A stretch of DNA of 64,000 nucleotides from Micromonospora craniellae. Lineage in GTDB: Bacteria; Actinomycetota; Actinomycetes; Mycobacteriales; Micromonosporaceae. Below, piece by piece: positions 26,150 to 32,712 of the stretch. Every line of letters begins with the position of its first letter. Within the stretch, counting starts at the first letter, position 1. The stretch spans positions 4,154,001-4,218,000 of the forward strand of contig NZ_CP061725.1 in assembly GCF_014764405.1 (NCBI RefSeq), in the 5' to 3' direction. Under the pieces are notes generated by a model. The model ran no database searches, had not been told where the DNA came from, and worked only from the letters and a program-made list of their open reading frames with translations. Position numbers and translations under genes: made by a program.

Positions 26150-26168
26150 CGTCAAGGTCCGCTTGACG
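26150..26168. repeat. inverted repeat shared with the small HTH gene
   Basis: CGTCAAG-5-CTTGACG, embedded in GCGGGGCGTCAAGGTCCGCTTGACG-like context, matches 20050-20068 except in the spacer. At the other site it encodes VKRTLTPR at the start of the HTH protein. Here no gene is evident. Confidence 0.5.
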
Positions 26169-26403
26169 TGGCGGGCTGGGCGGGTGGCCTGCTTGCCAAC
26201 GGACGGGTCGACGAGCGGTGGGCGGACTGGTGCCGCCATCCCTTGACCACTGATAGCAGGCGCACGGCCGCGAGGGCAGCAGACAGCAGGTGAAGAACGG
26301 CTGTCGTTCAGCCGACAGAAGATTGGACCGCTGGACCGGTACCTCCAATCTGTTCTAGTAGATCAGAATGACCACAAGACATTGACTGCTTGCTGTGGGC
26401 CAA

Positions 26404-27561
26404 ATGACGGTCAGGAAACCAAGTGGGGGACACGTGGGTTTCTTTGAAGGAAAAAAACCGGCGGCGATTCTGAAGCACGCCGTCATCGACAAGTACGTCA
26501 GCCCGTTTGCTGGAAAGACTGGGCTGTACTCCCCTGGCCACAGGGTTGCGGTGATCGACGGCTATGCGGGGGAGGGTAGGTACGATAACGGAGACGAGGC
26601 TTCTCCTGCACTGTTGCTTCGCAAGGCGCGCGAGCTACAGGGCGTCAATCGGCAGTTAGAGGGATACTTCGTTGAGAGTGACCCTACGTCGCTGATGAAG
26701 CTCCGGCAGATGGTCGCGGCAGAGGGGGTAGACCTGCCCATGCAGGTCTTCTCCGGCGGCATCGAAGATCAGCTTGACAATCTGTTGACCTTGGTCAAGG
26801 GCATTCCGACTCTGGTCTACCTTGATCCGTTTGGGGTCATGATTCCCTTCAGGAAGACGGCGCAAGTGTTTGCTCAGCGGCCGTCGCAGCCCCCGGCAAC
26901 CGAGCTATTGATCAACTTCAGCGCGGTCGGCTTGCGGCGGGTGGCCGGGCTGCTCACGAGCATCAAGGATATTCCTGGAAGGCCGGCAACCCTCGCCCGG
27001 ATGGACGCTGCGTGTGGTGGTGACTGGTGGCAGAAGGTCTGGCTGGATCACGGCGACGAGAAGGAGCGCGCCGAGGAAGCGGTGGTGGTCGAGTACACGC
27101 GGCGGTTGGCTGCCGATCAACGATGCAGCTGGTGCGTAACCCCCGTTCGTAACCGTGCTCGTCATAAGCCGCTCTACTACCTTGTCTTTCTCACTCGCCA
27201 CCGTGACGGCTTTACTGAATTTGCCGAAGCTCTGTCGCTCGGCCTTGGCCAGTGGCGAAAAGCTGTTTACGACATCGAGAACGCCGACACCTTGTTCGCG
27301 GACGAGGCAGCCTTTCAAGCAAGCGAGCAGGCGTTGGAGGACGGCTGGGTAAACGAAATCGAGGGGAACCTCCGTCGGCTGCTCGGCGAGGGAAAGTCCT
27401 TCGTGATCAGCAGACGCTACAGCGAGGTATATGGGAAGGCTGCTGGCCAAGCCCGCCAAACTCACCTGCGGAAGGCGTGGAACAGGCTTCACCCGGAGAT
27501 CACCAAGACCAGCCCGAAGGGCAAGGGCAAGTTGCTTCAGCTGCTCATCGAGCCGGCGTAA
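26404..27561 (+). CDS. three-Cys-motif partner protein, TcmP-like
   Basis: 385 residues from ATG 26404 (GTG 26395 and GTG 26434 are alternatives; no ribosome site is decisive). The order of motifs fits TcmP: IDGYAGEGRY (51-60), a GYFVESD segment (about 87-93), VYLDPFG (138-144) and LLINFS (168-173). The DGYAGEG and DPFG pair resembles a methyltransferase-type fold, but no activity is known to me. A CSWC pair lies at 241-244. GC content is clearly lower than in neighbouring genes, suggesting recent transfer. Its 3' end overlaps the convergent DUF5131 gene by 17 bp. TcmP proteins are named for their association with such three-Cys proteins. Confidence 0.82.
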   Translation: MTVRKPSGGHVGFFEGKKPAAILKHAVIDKYVSPFAGKTGLYSPGHRVAVIDGYAGEGRYDNGDEASPALLLRKARELQGVNRQLEGYFVESDPTSLMKLRQMVAAEGVDLPMQVFSGGIEDQLDNLLTLVKGIPTLVYLDPFGVMIPFRKTAQVFAQRPSQPPATELLINFSAVGLRRVAGLLTSIKDIPGRPATLARMDAACGGDWWQKVWLDHGDEKERAEEAVVVEYTRRLAADQRCSWCVTPVRNRARHKPLYYLVFLTRHRDGFTEFAEALSLGLGQWRKAVYDIENADTLFADEAAFQASEQALEDGWVNEIEGNLRRLLGEGKSFVISRRYSEVYGKAAGQARQTHLRKAWNRLHPEITKTSPKGKGKLLQLLIEPA

Positions 27562-28300
27562 GCTCTCTCGACGGCATCTCGTCCCACGTCCGCCCATCGA
27601 GCAGGCGGCCACCTGCCTTCGGCGTTCGTCCGCCCCACTGCTTGAAGAAAAAGGCCGTCCCCGCATTGGCACACCGATCCCGAAGTGCTCGCACCCATGC
27701 GGGATCGACAGGCCGGGCACCTTGGCCTGACTCGCCACCGGCAATCAGCCAATGAATGCCAGCCAATTCAACGTCGTCAAGAGGGCCGAGTAGCGGCTCT
27801 GCGGAGATGAATCGCACTGCGGCCGGGACGGCACGGAGGTGGTCAATCCGTGCCAGTTCCTGCTCCGTCTCGACACTGACGCCCATCCAGACGTTCGACG
27901 GCCAGTCGAGTTGGTCAGCGACTCTTGCCAACCGGGACGCCCGCTTCGTTAGTACCTGGTAGGTGTGTCGTGGGGTGGCAGCCATGACTTCAAACACTTG
28001 GCGCACGTAGTCCAGCGGCACGCGAGCGTGGAACAAGTCGCTCATCGAGTTGACGAAGACCGTCCGGGGTTCACGCCAACGGTGCGGGATGTTCAGGGCA
28101 TCTGCGTGGATCGTGACGCCAAATCCGGGTCCGGAGGTGCGTGGGTCGCCGTCGTTCTGGTACTTGGCTGACCCCATCGCCTTCAGTCGCTTTGCCAGGC
28201 TGAGGGCGTAGCAATTGTCGCAGCCTGCGGAGATCCGATCGCAACCTGTCGTCGGGTTCCAGGTAGCTTCGGTCCACTCGATGGCGCTCTTGTCTGCCAT
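27545..28300 (-). CDS. DUF5131 / phage Gp37-Gp68-like three-Cys protein
   Basis: 251 residues. The family signature near the N-terminus is complete: IEWTEATWNPTTGC then SAGCDNCYA, giving Cys20, Cys27 and Cys30 in a C-x6-C-x2-C pattern that recalls radical-SAM or Fe-S sites. MSDLFH, YQVLTKR, WMGVSVE and FISAEPLLG are also typical of DUF5131. The biochemical role is not established. The ATG at 28300 has GGGGAG seven bases upstream. It forms a tail-to-tail overlapping pair with the TcmP-like gene, next to the right end of the element. Confidence 0.88.
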   Translation of the reverse strand: MADKSAIEWTEATWNPTTGCDRISAGCDNCYALSLAKRLKAMGSAKYQNDGDPRTSGPGFGVTIHADALNIPHRWREPRTVFVNSMSDLFHARVPLDYVRQVFEVMAATPRHTYQVLTKRASRLARVADQLDWPSNVWMGVSVETEQELARIDHLRAVPAAVRFISAEPLLGPLDDVELAGIHWLIAGGESGQGARPVDPAWVRALRDRCANAGTAFFFKQWGGRTPKAGGRLLDGRTWDEMPSRELTPAR

Positions 28301-28455
28301 GGCCACGCTCCCCGGGGTTGGTTATGACAATACTGTCGAACATGCGTACGGATTGAAAGACGTGCTGACGATCTTTCTTGTCGATGAAGCGACGCATGCC
28401 GCAGCTGTCGATGCCCCGCTCGACCAACGGTCAACGAGTGCCCAGAGACTCGGCC

Positions 28456-28474
28456 AGGCCGTAGCCAGGCCGTC
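28456..28474. repeat. 19-bp terminal repeat, right copy (possible integrase arm site)
   Basis: AGGCCGTAGCCAGGCCGTC differs from 14880-14898 by one base and is in the same orientation, 105 bp inside the right core. No gene is visible in the surrounding 28301-28573. Confidence 0.6.
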
Positions 28475-28573
28475 GTAGGCCGATCACTGCCAACCAACGA
28501 CGACCAGCGGCGACGACGTTTGCCCAGGTGGCGGAGCGTAAGGAGCCGGCTCGCCAGGCCGGGGAAGAAGCTC

Positions 28574-29068
28574 TTACCTGTAGTTGGTGAACTGCAGGGC
28601 GACGCCGAAGTCCTCGCCCTTGAGCAGCGTGATGACGGCCTGCAGGTCGTCCTTCTTCTTGCCGGTGACCCGAAGCTGGTCGCCCTGAATCTGCGCCTGG
28701 ACTCCCTTGGGGCCCTCGTCGCGGATCTTCTTGCTGATCGCCTTGGCCTTTTCCTGGTCGATGCCCTGGATCACCTTGGCATCGATCTTGAAGACCTTGC
28801 CCGACGGGCGCGGGTCGCCCGCGTCCAGCGACTTCATCGAGATGTTGCGCTTGACCAACTTCTCCTTGAAGACGTCCAGCGCGGCCCGTACCCGCTCCTC
28901 GGTCTCCGCCTGAAGGCTGATCGCCTCCTCGCCCGACCAGGAGATCTCCGCGCCGGTCCCCCGAAAGTCGAACCGCGTCGCGAGCTCCTTCTCCGCCTGG
29001 CGGAGGGCGTTGTCGACCTCCTGGCGGTCGGCCTTGCTCACGATGTCGAACGACGGGTTCGCTGCCAT
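28574..29068 (-). CDS. yajQ: YajQ-family nucleotide-binding protein
   Basis: 164 residues, full family length. It has the typical start (NPSFDIVSKADRQEVDNALR) and the conserved end VALQFTNYR. YajQ proteins bind nucleotides; some bind cyclic di-GMP and act as effectors. Its last codons hold the attachment core, and the final AGG TAA is supplied by the integrated element in place of the original CGC TGA found at the left junction. The protein is unchanged. The ATG at 29068 has AGGAG at a suitable distance; a longer frame reaches into the tRNA-Tyr gene. Confidence 0.92.
   Translation of the reverse strand: MAANPSFDIVSKADRQEVDNALRQAEKELATRFDFRGTGAEISWSGEEAISLQAETEERVRAALDVFKEKLVKRNISMKSLDAGDPRPSGKVFKIDAKVIQGIDQEKAKAISKKIRDEGPKGVQAQIQGDQLRVTGKKKDDLQAVITLLKGEDFGVALQFTNYR
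28580..28594. repeat. attR core (15-bp direct repeat)
   Basis: GTAGTTGGTGAACTG, identical to 14818-14832, lies inside the yajQ 3' end and encodes QFTNY on the minus strand. The element side supplies the Arg and stop codons. Confidence 0.85.
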
Positions 29069-29217
29069 GCTCATGCTCCTGCTGTCCGGCTGGTTTGTGA
29101 TCCTTTGCCCCCGGATGACCAGGGGTACGCCTCCCTGACGGTACCCGGTTGCGGCCGAGCCGGGGGTAGCCGCTATCCTTGCTTCCGCTGCCGCGCCACG
29201 GTGCGGCGGTACGCCCT

Positions 29218-29301
29218 GGCGGGTTGCCCGAGCGGCCAATGGGAGCGGACTGTAAATCCGTCGCGAAAGCTTCGCAGGTTCGAATCCTGCACCCGCCACC
29301 A
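29218..29301 (+). tRNA. tRNA-Tyr (GTA)
   Basis: Acceptor GGCGGGT pairs with ACCCGCC. The anticodon loop contains CTGTAAA, giving anticodon GTA. A long variable arm (class II) precedes the T-arm GGTTCGAATCC. The 3' CCA is encoded (29299-29301). It is divergent from yajQ and followed by a strong terminator. Confidence 0.95.
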
Positions 29302-29310
29302 GGTGCGAAA

Positions 29311-29352
29311 ACGGCCCCTGATCGGCAGAGATGCTGTTCAGGGGCCGTTCTT
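29311..29352 (+). terminator. terminator after tRNA-Tyr
   Basis: ACGGCCCCTGA (29311-29321) and TCAGGGGCCGT (29338-29348) form a perfect 11-bp stem, followed by TCTT. Confidence 0.8.
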
Positions 29353-29772
29353 GTTCGTCCCGCTGGTTCTCACTCAGGGCGGAAGTGTCTCACCGGTCTT
29401 GTCGCATACGTGTCGCCATGATCGCCTGTCCTACCGCGTCCAGTTCTACCTCTGGCTGGGATGCGTGCCATCTTCGGCCTTCCTCGGAGCGGGGGGACGG
29501 GAGACGGGGGACCAGACCTCGGCCTGCTCCACCGCAGCGGTCTGCACGTCGCCAAAGGGTTCCGGGCTCCCGGCAGAGTCGGTGATTTGTATCCGACAGA
29601 TCGCGGGACGCGCTCCGGTGCCCCGCACGTGGCTCTCCGGCGTCACGGCGGGCCTTCCCCGTCGGGCCGCGAAGCGCGGTGCCTTGACCGCTTACGGGAT
29701 ACTCGTAGTTATGTGGCGACGTAGGGTAGTTGGTTTGGCGTCGGGAGGCGCGGACCAGGCGGGCGGTTCACG
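29353..29772. other. 420-bp intergenic stretch
   Basis: I see no convincing gene here. A possible promoter lies at the right end (29684-29711). Confidence 0.5.
29684..29711 (+). promoter_or_regulatory. possible sigma-70-type promoter
   Basis: TTGACC (29684-29689) and TAGTTA (29706-29711) with a 16-bp spacer, about 60 bp before the next gene. Confidence 0.4.
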
Positions 29773-30600
29773 TTGAAGGTGGATCTCGCCACCAGGCGGG
29801 TGCCGCCTCTGCCTCAACCGCCGGCCGTGCGGACCATTCGAGCGCGACCGCGCCGCGACCGTACGGCGTGGATAGTTCTCGTGCTCCTTGTCCTGGTACT
29901 CGCCGGCTGCGATCCAGAAGCTGAGGGCAAGGTCCGCTACAAGCCCGTGCTGCTGCCGGTAGCGCTGACGATCGGACCTGATGGTGTCGCCGTCGAGGGC
30001 GAGACGAGTTTCATCACCCCTATCGGGGAATTCTCGATCGGCGCTGAGTACTCCTTACCGCCGCGAGACGGCGGCACGATCTACGTGCTACTACGGGATC
30101 GGAAGAGGGGTAAGACCGGGTTCGACAAGGTGTACAGGGTTCAGTCGGGCCGCGACCAGCTCACGGTGGTTGTGAACGGGAAGACCACGATCCAGGTGAA
30201 AGACGGCCAGGTCTTGATCGACATCACCGGTGGGTCCGTAAAGAAGATTCAGTTCAAGCAATCGGAAGCGACGGCGAAGGAGAGCGGCGACCCGTTCTGG
30301 GTGAAAGCTGGTGCAAAGTGGAGCAAGGGCTGGGAAGCCTCGATCTACAAGCCCTTCATGCTGACGCGTTGGGCGTACGACGATTCAACGATCAATAAGT
30401 GGTATGGCCTGGGTTTCGTGTGGTTCCTGCTACGTCTGGCGTTGACGTTGGTTCTCCTCCTTGTCGACCTGATGCTGAGTTCGATCTTCCTGGTAGCCCA
30501 GATCGCCTATCTGATCTTCGACGGCACGGGCCGGAATGTTGTCTGGGGAATCGCCATCCTGGCGGCACTCGTCGCAGTGTTTCGCTGGCTGTCGAGCTGA
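29773..30600 (+). CDS. unidentified membrane protein with a lipobox-like N-terminus
   Basis: 275 residues from TTG 29773 (GTG 29779 is equally possible; no clear ribosome site). A basic N-terminus leads into a hydrophobic helix ending VLVLAGCD, which resembles a lipobox. Residues of about 55-170 are beta-rich and hydrophilic. Two or three strong membrane helices close the protein. No family recognised. Codon use is less GC-extreme than in neighbours. Confidence 0.65.
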   Translation: MKVDLATRRVPPLPQPPAVRTIRARPRRDRTAWIVLVLLVLVLAGCDPEAEGKVRYKPVLLPVALTIGPDGVAVEGETSFITPIGEFSIGAEYSLPPRDGGTIYVLLRDRKRGKTGFDKVYRVQSGRDQLTVVVNGKTTIQVKDGQVLIDITGGSVKKIQFKQSEATAKESGDPFWVKAGAKWSKGWEASIYKPFMLTRWAYDDSTINKWYGLGFVWFLLRLALTLVLLLVDLMLSSIFLVAQIAYLIFDGTGRNVVWGIAILAALVAVFRWLSS

Positions 30601-30918
30601 CCTTAGTGGTGTGGTGTGAGAGATGCGTGGCGGGAAGGTGGGTTCGATCGGTCGAGAAGCAGCAGTTCAACTGGCTAACCCGGTGAAGATCGCGGACGCC
30701 CTGTAAGCCGTCGCCGTCGCCGTCGGCGGGGCGCGGAAGCTGTAGAGGTCCAATTCCTGCTGGCAGTCGACCTTGCTGCCGGTGGACTGGCGGGTCGGAT
30801 ACGCATCGGGCGGGCGGCGGATCGAGGTGCTCGCTTCTCGACGGGCGGGTCCTGAACGGGACTTGCGGGCGCCGGGTCGGGCTGCCTCACTTGTTCCGTT
30901 GGTCGGGCTGCCCTGCGG
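30601..30918. other. 318-bp intergenic stretch
   Basis: No gene recognised. A short piece near 30740-30765 recalls a tRNA T-arm but has no matching acceptor or anticodon stem. Confidence 0.5.
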
Positions 30919-31140
30919 CTATGCCTCCACGTCGTCGTCCGCCTGGCGCGGCTGTCGGTACTCGGCGATCCAGGCTTCCACGTCGACCTTGAGCCAGACC
31001 TTGGTGGCCCGTAGCTCCTGGTACGGCTTGGGGAAGGTAGGTCGCAGCGCGATCTGCTGGAAACGCGACCTGGTCACGCCGAGCAGCTTGGCGATCTCCC
31101 ACGGGCCGACCAGTTCGCCCGGTCCAGTCCCAGCACCCAT
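30919..31140 (-). CDS. small HTH DNA-binding protein (AlpA/MerR-like)
   Basis: 73 residues. The core PWEIAKLLGVTRSRFQQIALR, then FPKP and KVWLKVDVEAWIAEY, is a winged-helix DNA-binding pattern of the excisionase/AlpA kind. The tail is acidic. It starts at ATG 31140 with no evident ribosome site, so it may be leaderless. It stands alone between two gene-poor stretches and could be a remnant of another element. Confidence 0.75.
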   Translation of the reverse strand: MGAGTGPGELVGPWEIAKLLGVTRSRFQQIALRPTFPKPYQELRATKVWLKVDVEAWIAEYRQPRQADDDVEA

Positions 31141-31446
31141 AGAGCCGAAGGTATGTGCGCATTAAGCTCCCCGGGCAGGGGTCCCCGAAAGGGGGTCCCC
31201 GATTGGTTGACATCTGGATCGGTGCCGGGGTGGGATCAGGTCGGGCCCCTGGCTGTTGGAGGCCGTGCCCGGCTGCCAGGGGTGCCACCCGTCTCGCGTT
31301 CGGGAGGAACCTCGATGCACCTGCAACGACATGCACCCGTACGGCCCCTCTGGTTTTGTGCTGCGTGTGCTCACGGCTGACCCTGCCGACAGGCTCGGAC
31401 CGATCTGCTGGCGGACTACGGCGTCGGGAGGCTGCTCGGGCTGGAC

Positions 31447-31581
31447 ATGGCCGACCTGCTTCAGGAGGCAACAGCCGACTTGACTCGCCTCGGCGCTCCA
31501 CCTGACCCTTCGTACTACTTCTACGTGCGGTTCCTCGGCTGGATTCGGAAGCCCGGGGCTACGGGCGATCAAGATCCCTGA
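31447..31581 (+). pseudogene. 44-residue frame, likely gene remnant
   Basis: The frame MADLLQEATADLTRLG... ends SYYFYVRFLGWIRKPG and stop. It has sensible protein composition and continues open upstream for about 20 codons without a start, as expected of the tail of a broken gene. Family unknown. Confidence 0.35.
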
Positions 31582-31673
31582 CGGGGCAACGTGGGGCCGT
31601 TGCTGGTCTGAAGAATCAGCCGAACGCTTGGTGGCATCCGGGCGGCCTGGAGCCGCCCTCAACCGCGATCGTC

Positions 31674-31916
31674 ATGCTGTCCACGCCGGCCACGAGGCAG
31701 TCACAGCCAGCCTCGATCACGTCGGCTGCGGTACGGGGATCCGACGCTCCAGAGGGTGGCGGTTCACTGGAGACGAAAACGTGCGTCCGCTGCGCGCATC
31801 GCTACATGCTCCTACCGACCCGTACCCCGACAGACCTTTACCGGTATACGGACTACCCGCGCAAAATCCACCCGAGGAGGGCGGAAGCCCCGCGTCCACC
31901 AGAACATGTCGCGTGA
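31674..31916 (+). CDS. doubtful 80-residue protein
   Basis: Contains TCVRCAHRY and later YRYTDYPRKIHPR. About 70 percent of third codon positions are G or C, well below real genes here. It has no ribosome site and no family. It could be a remnant or chance. Confidence 0.25.
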   Translation: MLSTPATRQSQPASITSAAVRGSDAPEGGGSLETKTCVRCAHRYMLLPTRTPTDLYRYTDYPRKIHPRRAEAPRPPEHVA

Positions 31917-32504
31917 TGGTGAGTGTCGCCGGGCTGGTCAGCGGGAACGCCGATGTCTCGGAGGTGGGAGCCGGTACCTGACACTTCTCCTCGCCGTACC
32001 CGTGAGCAGCACCTTCGTGCAGGTTGGCATGATTCGGCCATCCATGGGGGTGACTGCGATGGTGTGTTCGTCCTACTCTGGGTCCGTACGGCTCCACGCT
32101 GTCGCCGACCTGGTGATCCGGCTGGCAGTCCGCCAAGCGATGGAGGGCGCGGACCGGCGCAGGGCGGAAGATCGGTCGCGGACGTGGGGTAGCTGATCGC
32201 TCACGGTGGCGCGATCGGAGATTCCTGCTATTCCGCATTATCCGGTCAAAAGTATTCTTCGTCATTGTCCGCTAGATCCGCTACGCCGTCTAAGTAGGGA
32301 ATGGGTGGATGGTGTCTTCTTCTCCTGTGGCGAGGGCGCGGCCAGCGCTGACCTGCCCGGATGTTGTACGGGACGGGTACGTACGTGCCGTGCCGGACGA
32401 CAAGCGGACCAACATCAGGTCTGTGAACTTTCCACCGGCGGACTCGCTGTGGCACCATCGGGAGACCTCCATCGCGTTCCCCATCACCCCACTTAGGAGC
32501 ACAG

Positions 32505-32651
32505 ATGTCTGCTCGACGTTTGGGCCGGCTGCTCGGCTCCCTCTTGCTGGTTTCCGGCCTGGCTCTCGCGACGAGCACGATCGCGGAGTTCGACGTCAGG
32601 GCGAATGGTCTCGAGTGGAACATGCCGGCGCTAGGGTCGCTGATCCCCTGA
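32505..32651 (+). CDS. 48-residue predicted secreted or membrane-anchored peptide
   Basis: ATG 32505 is preceded by TTAGGAG six bases away. The protein begins MSARRLGRLLGSLLLVSGLA, a good signal peptide with a possible cleavage site after LALA (residues 19-22). The short mature part is rich in Trp, Asn and acidic residues (ANGLEWNMP). Similar tiny exported proteins are common in actinomycetes; function unknown. It lies 61 bp upstream of the GGDEF/EAL gene on the same strand and may be cotranscribed. Confidence 0.6.
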   Translation: MSARRLGRLLGSLLLVSGLALATSTIAEFDVRANGLEWNMPALGSLIP

Positions 32652-32712
32652 CGGGCCTTCCTGGGTCCGGGCTTCTTCCAGACCCCTTGAAGTTCAGGCC
32701 GCTAGGGGAGCC

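Larger units (their letters stand above)
25656..26403. other. 750-bp GC-rich stretch without a convincing gene
   Basis: Long frames exist on both strands but are Arg/Pro/Ala-rich and overlap heavily, as expected in GC-rich noncoding DNA. The stretch holds a 9-bp hairpin followed by TTAAT (26076-26096) and several shorter inverted repeats (for example GTCGC/GCGAC near 26012). It also has an inverted repeat at 26150-26168 matching the one in the small HTH gene. A replication origin or transfer site would fit its place between the regulator genes and the cargo, but nothing proves it. Confidence 0.5.
31141..32504. other. 1.36-kb gene-poor stretch with probable gene debris
   Basis: There is no full-length gene. 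Three short frames have protein-like composition: 31447-31581, 31674-31916 and one ending at 32196 whose tail reads VADLVIRLAVRQAM. GC is lower than in the surrounding core genes. A direct repeat GGGGTCCCC occurs near 31178-31200. Decayed genes from an earlier insertion are the likeliest explanation. Confidence 0.45.

Noticed and set aside
25679..26239. 186-residue frame on the minus strand in the noncoding block
   Set aside because: Arg/Pro-rich, overlaps long frames on the other strand, no ribosome site; typical of GC-rich noncoding DNA despite the VKRTLTPR match.
29218..29301. tRNA-Tyr as the attachment site of the element
   Set aside because: No copy of its 3' end lies near the integrase; the shared 15-bp core is in yajQ.
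30740..30765. Possible tRNA fragment (GAGGTCCAATTCCTGC)
   Set aside because: Only a T-arm-like piece; no acceptor, D-arm or anticodon arm around it.
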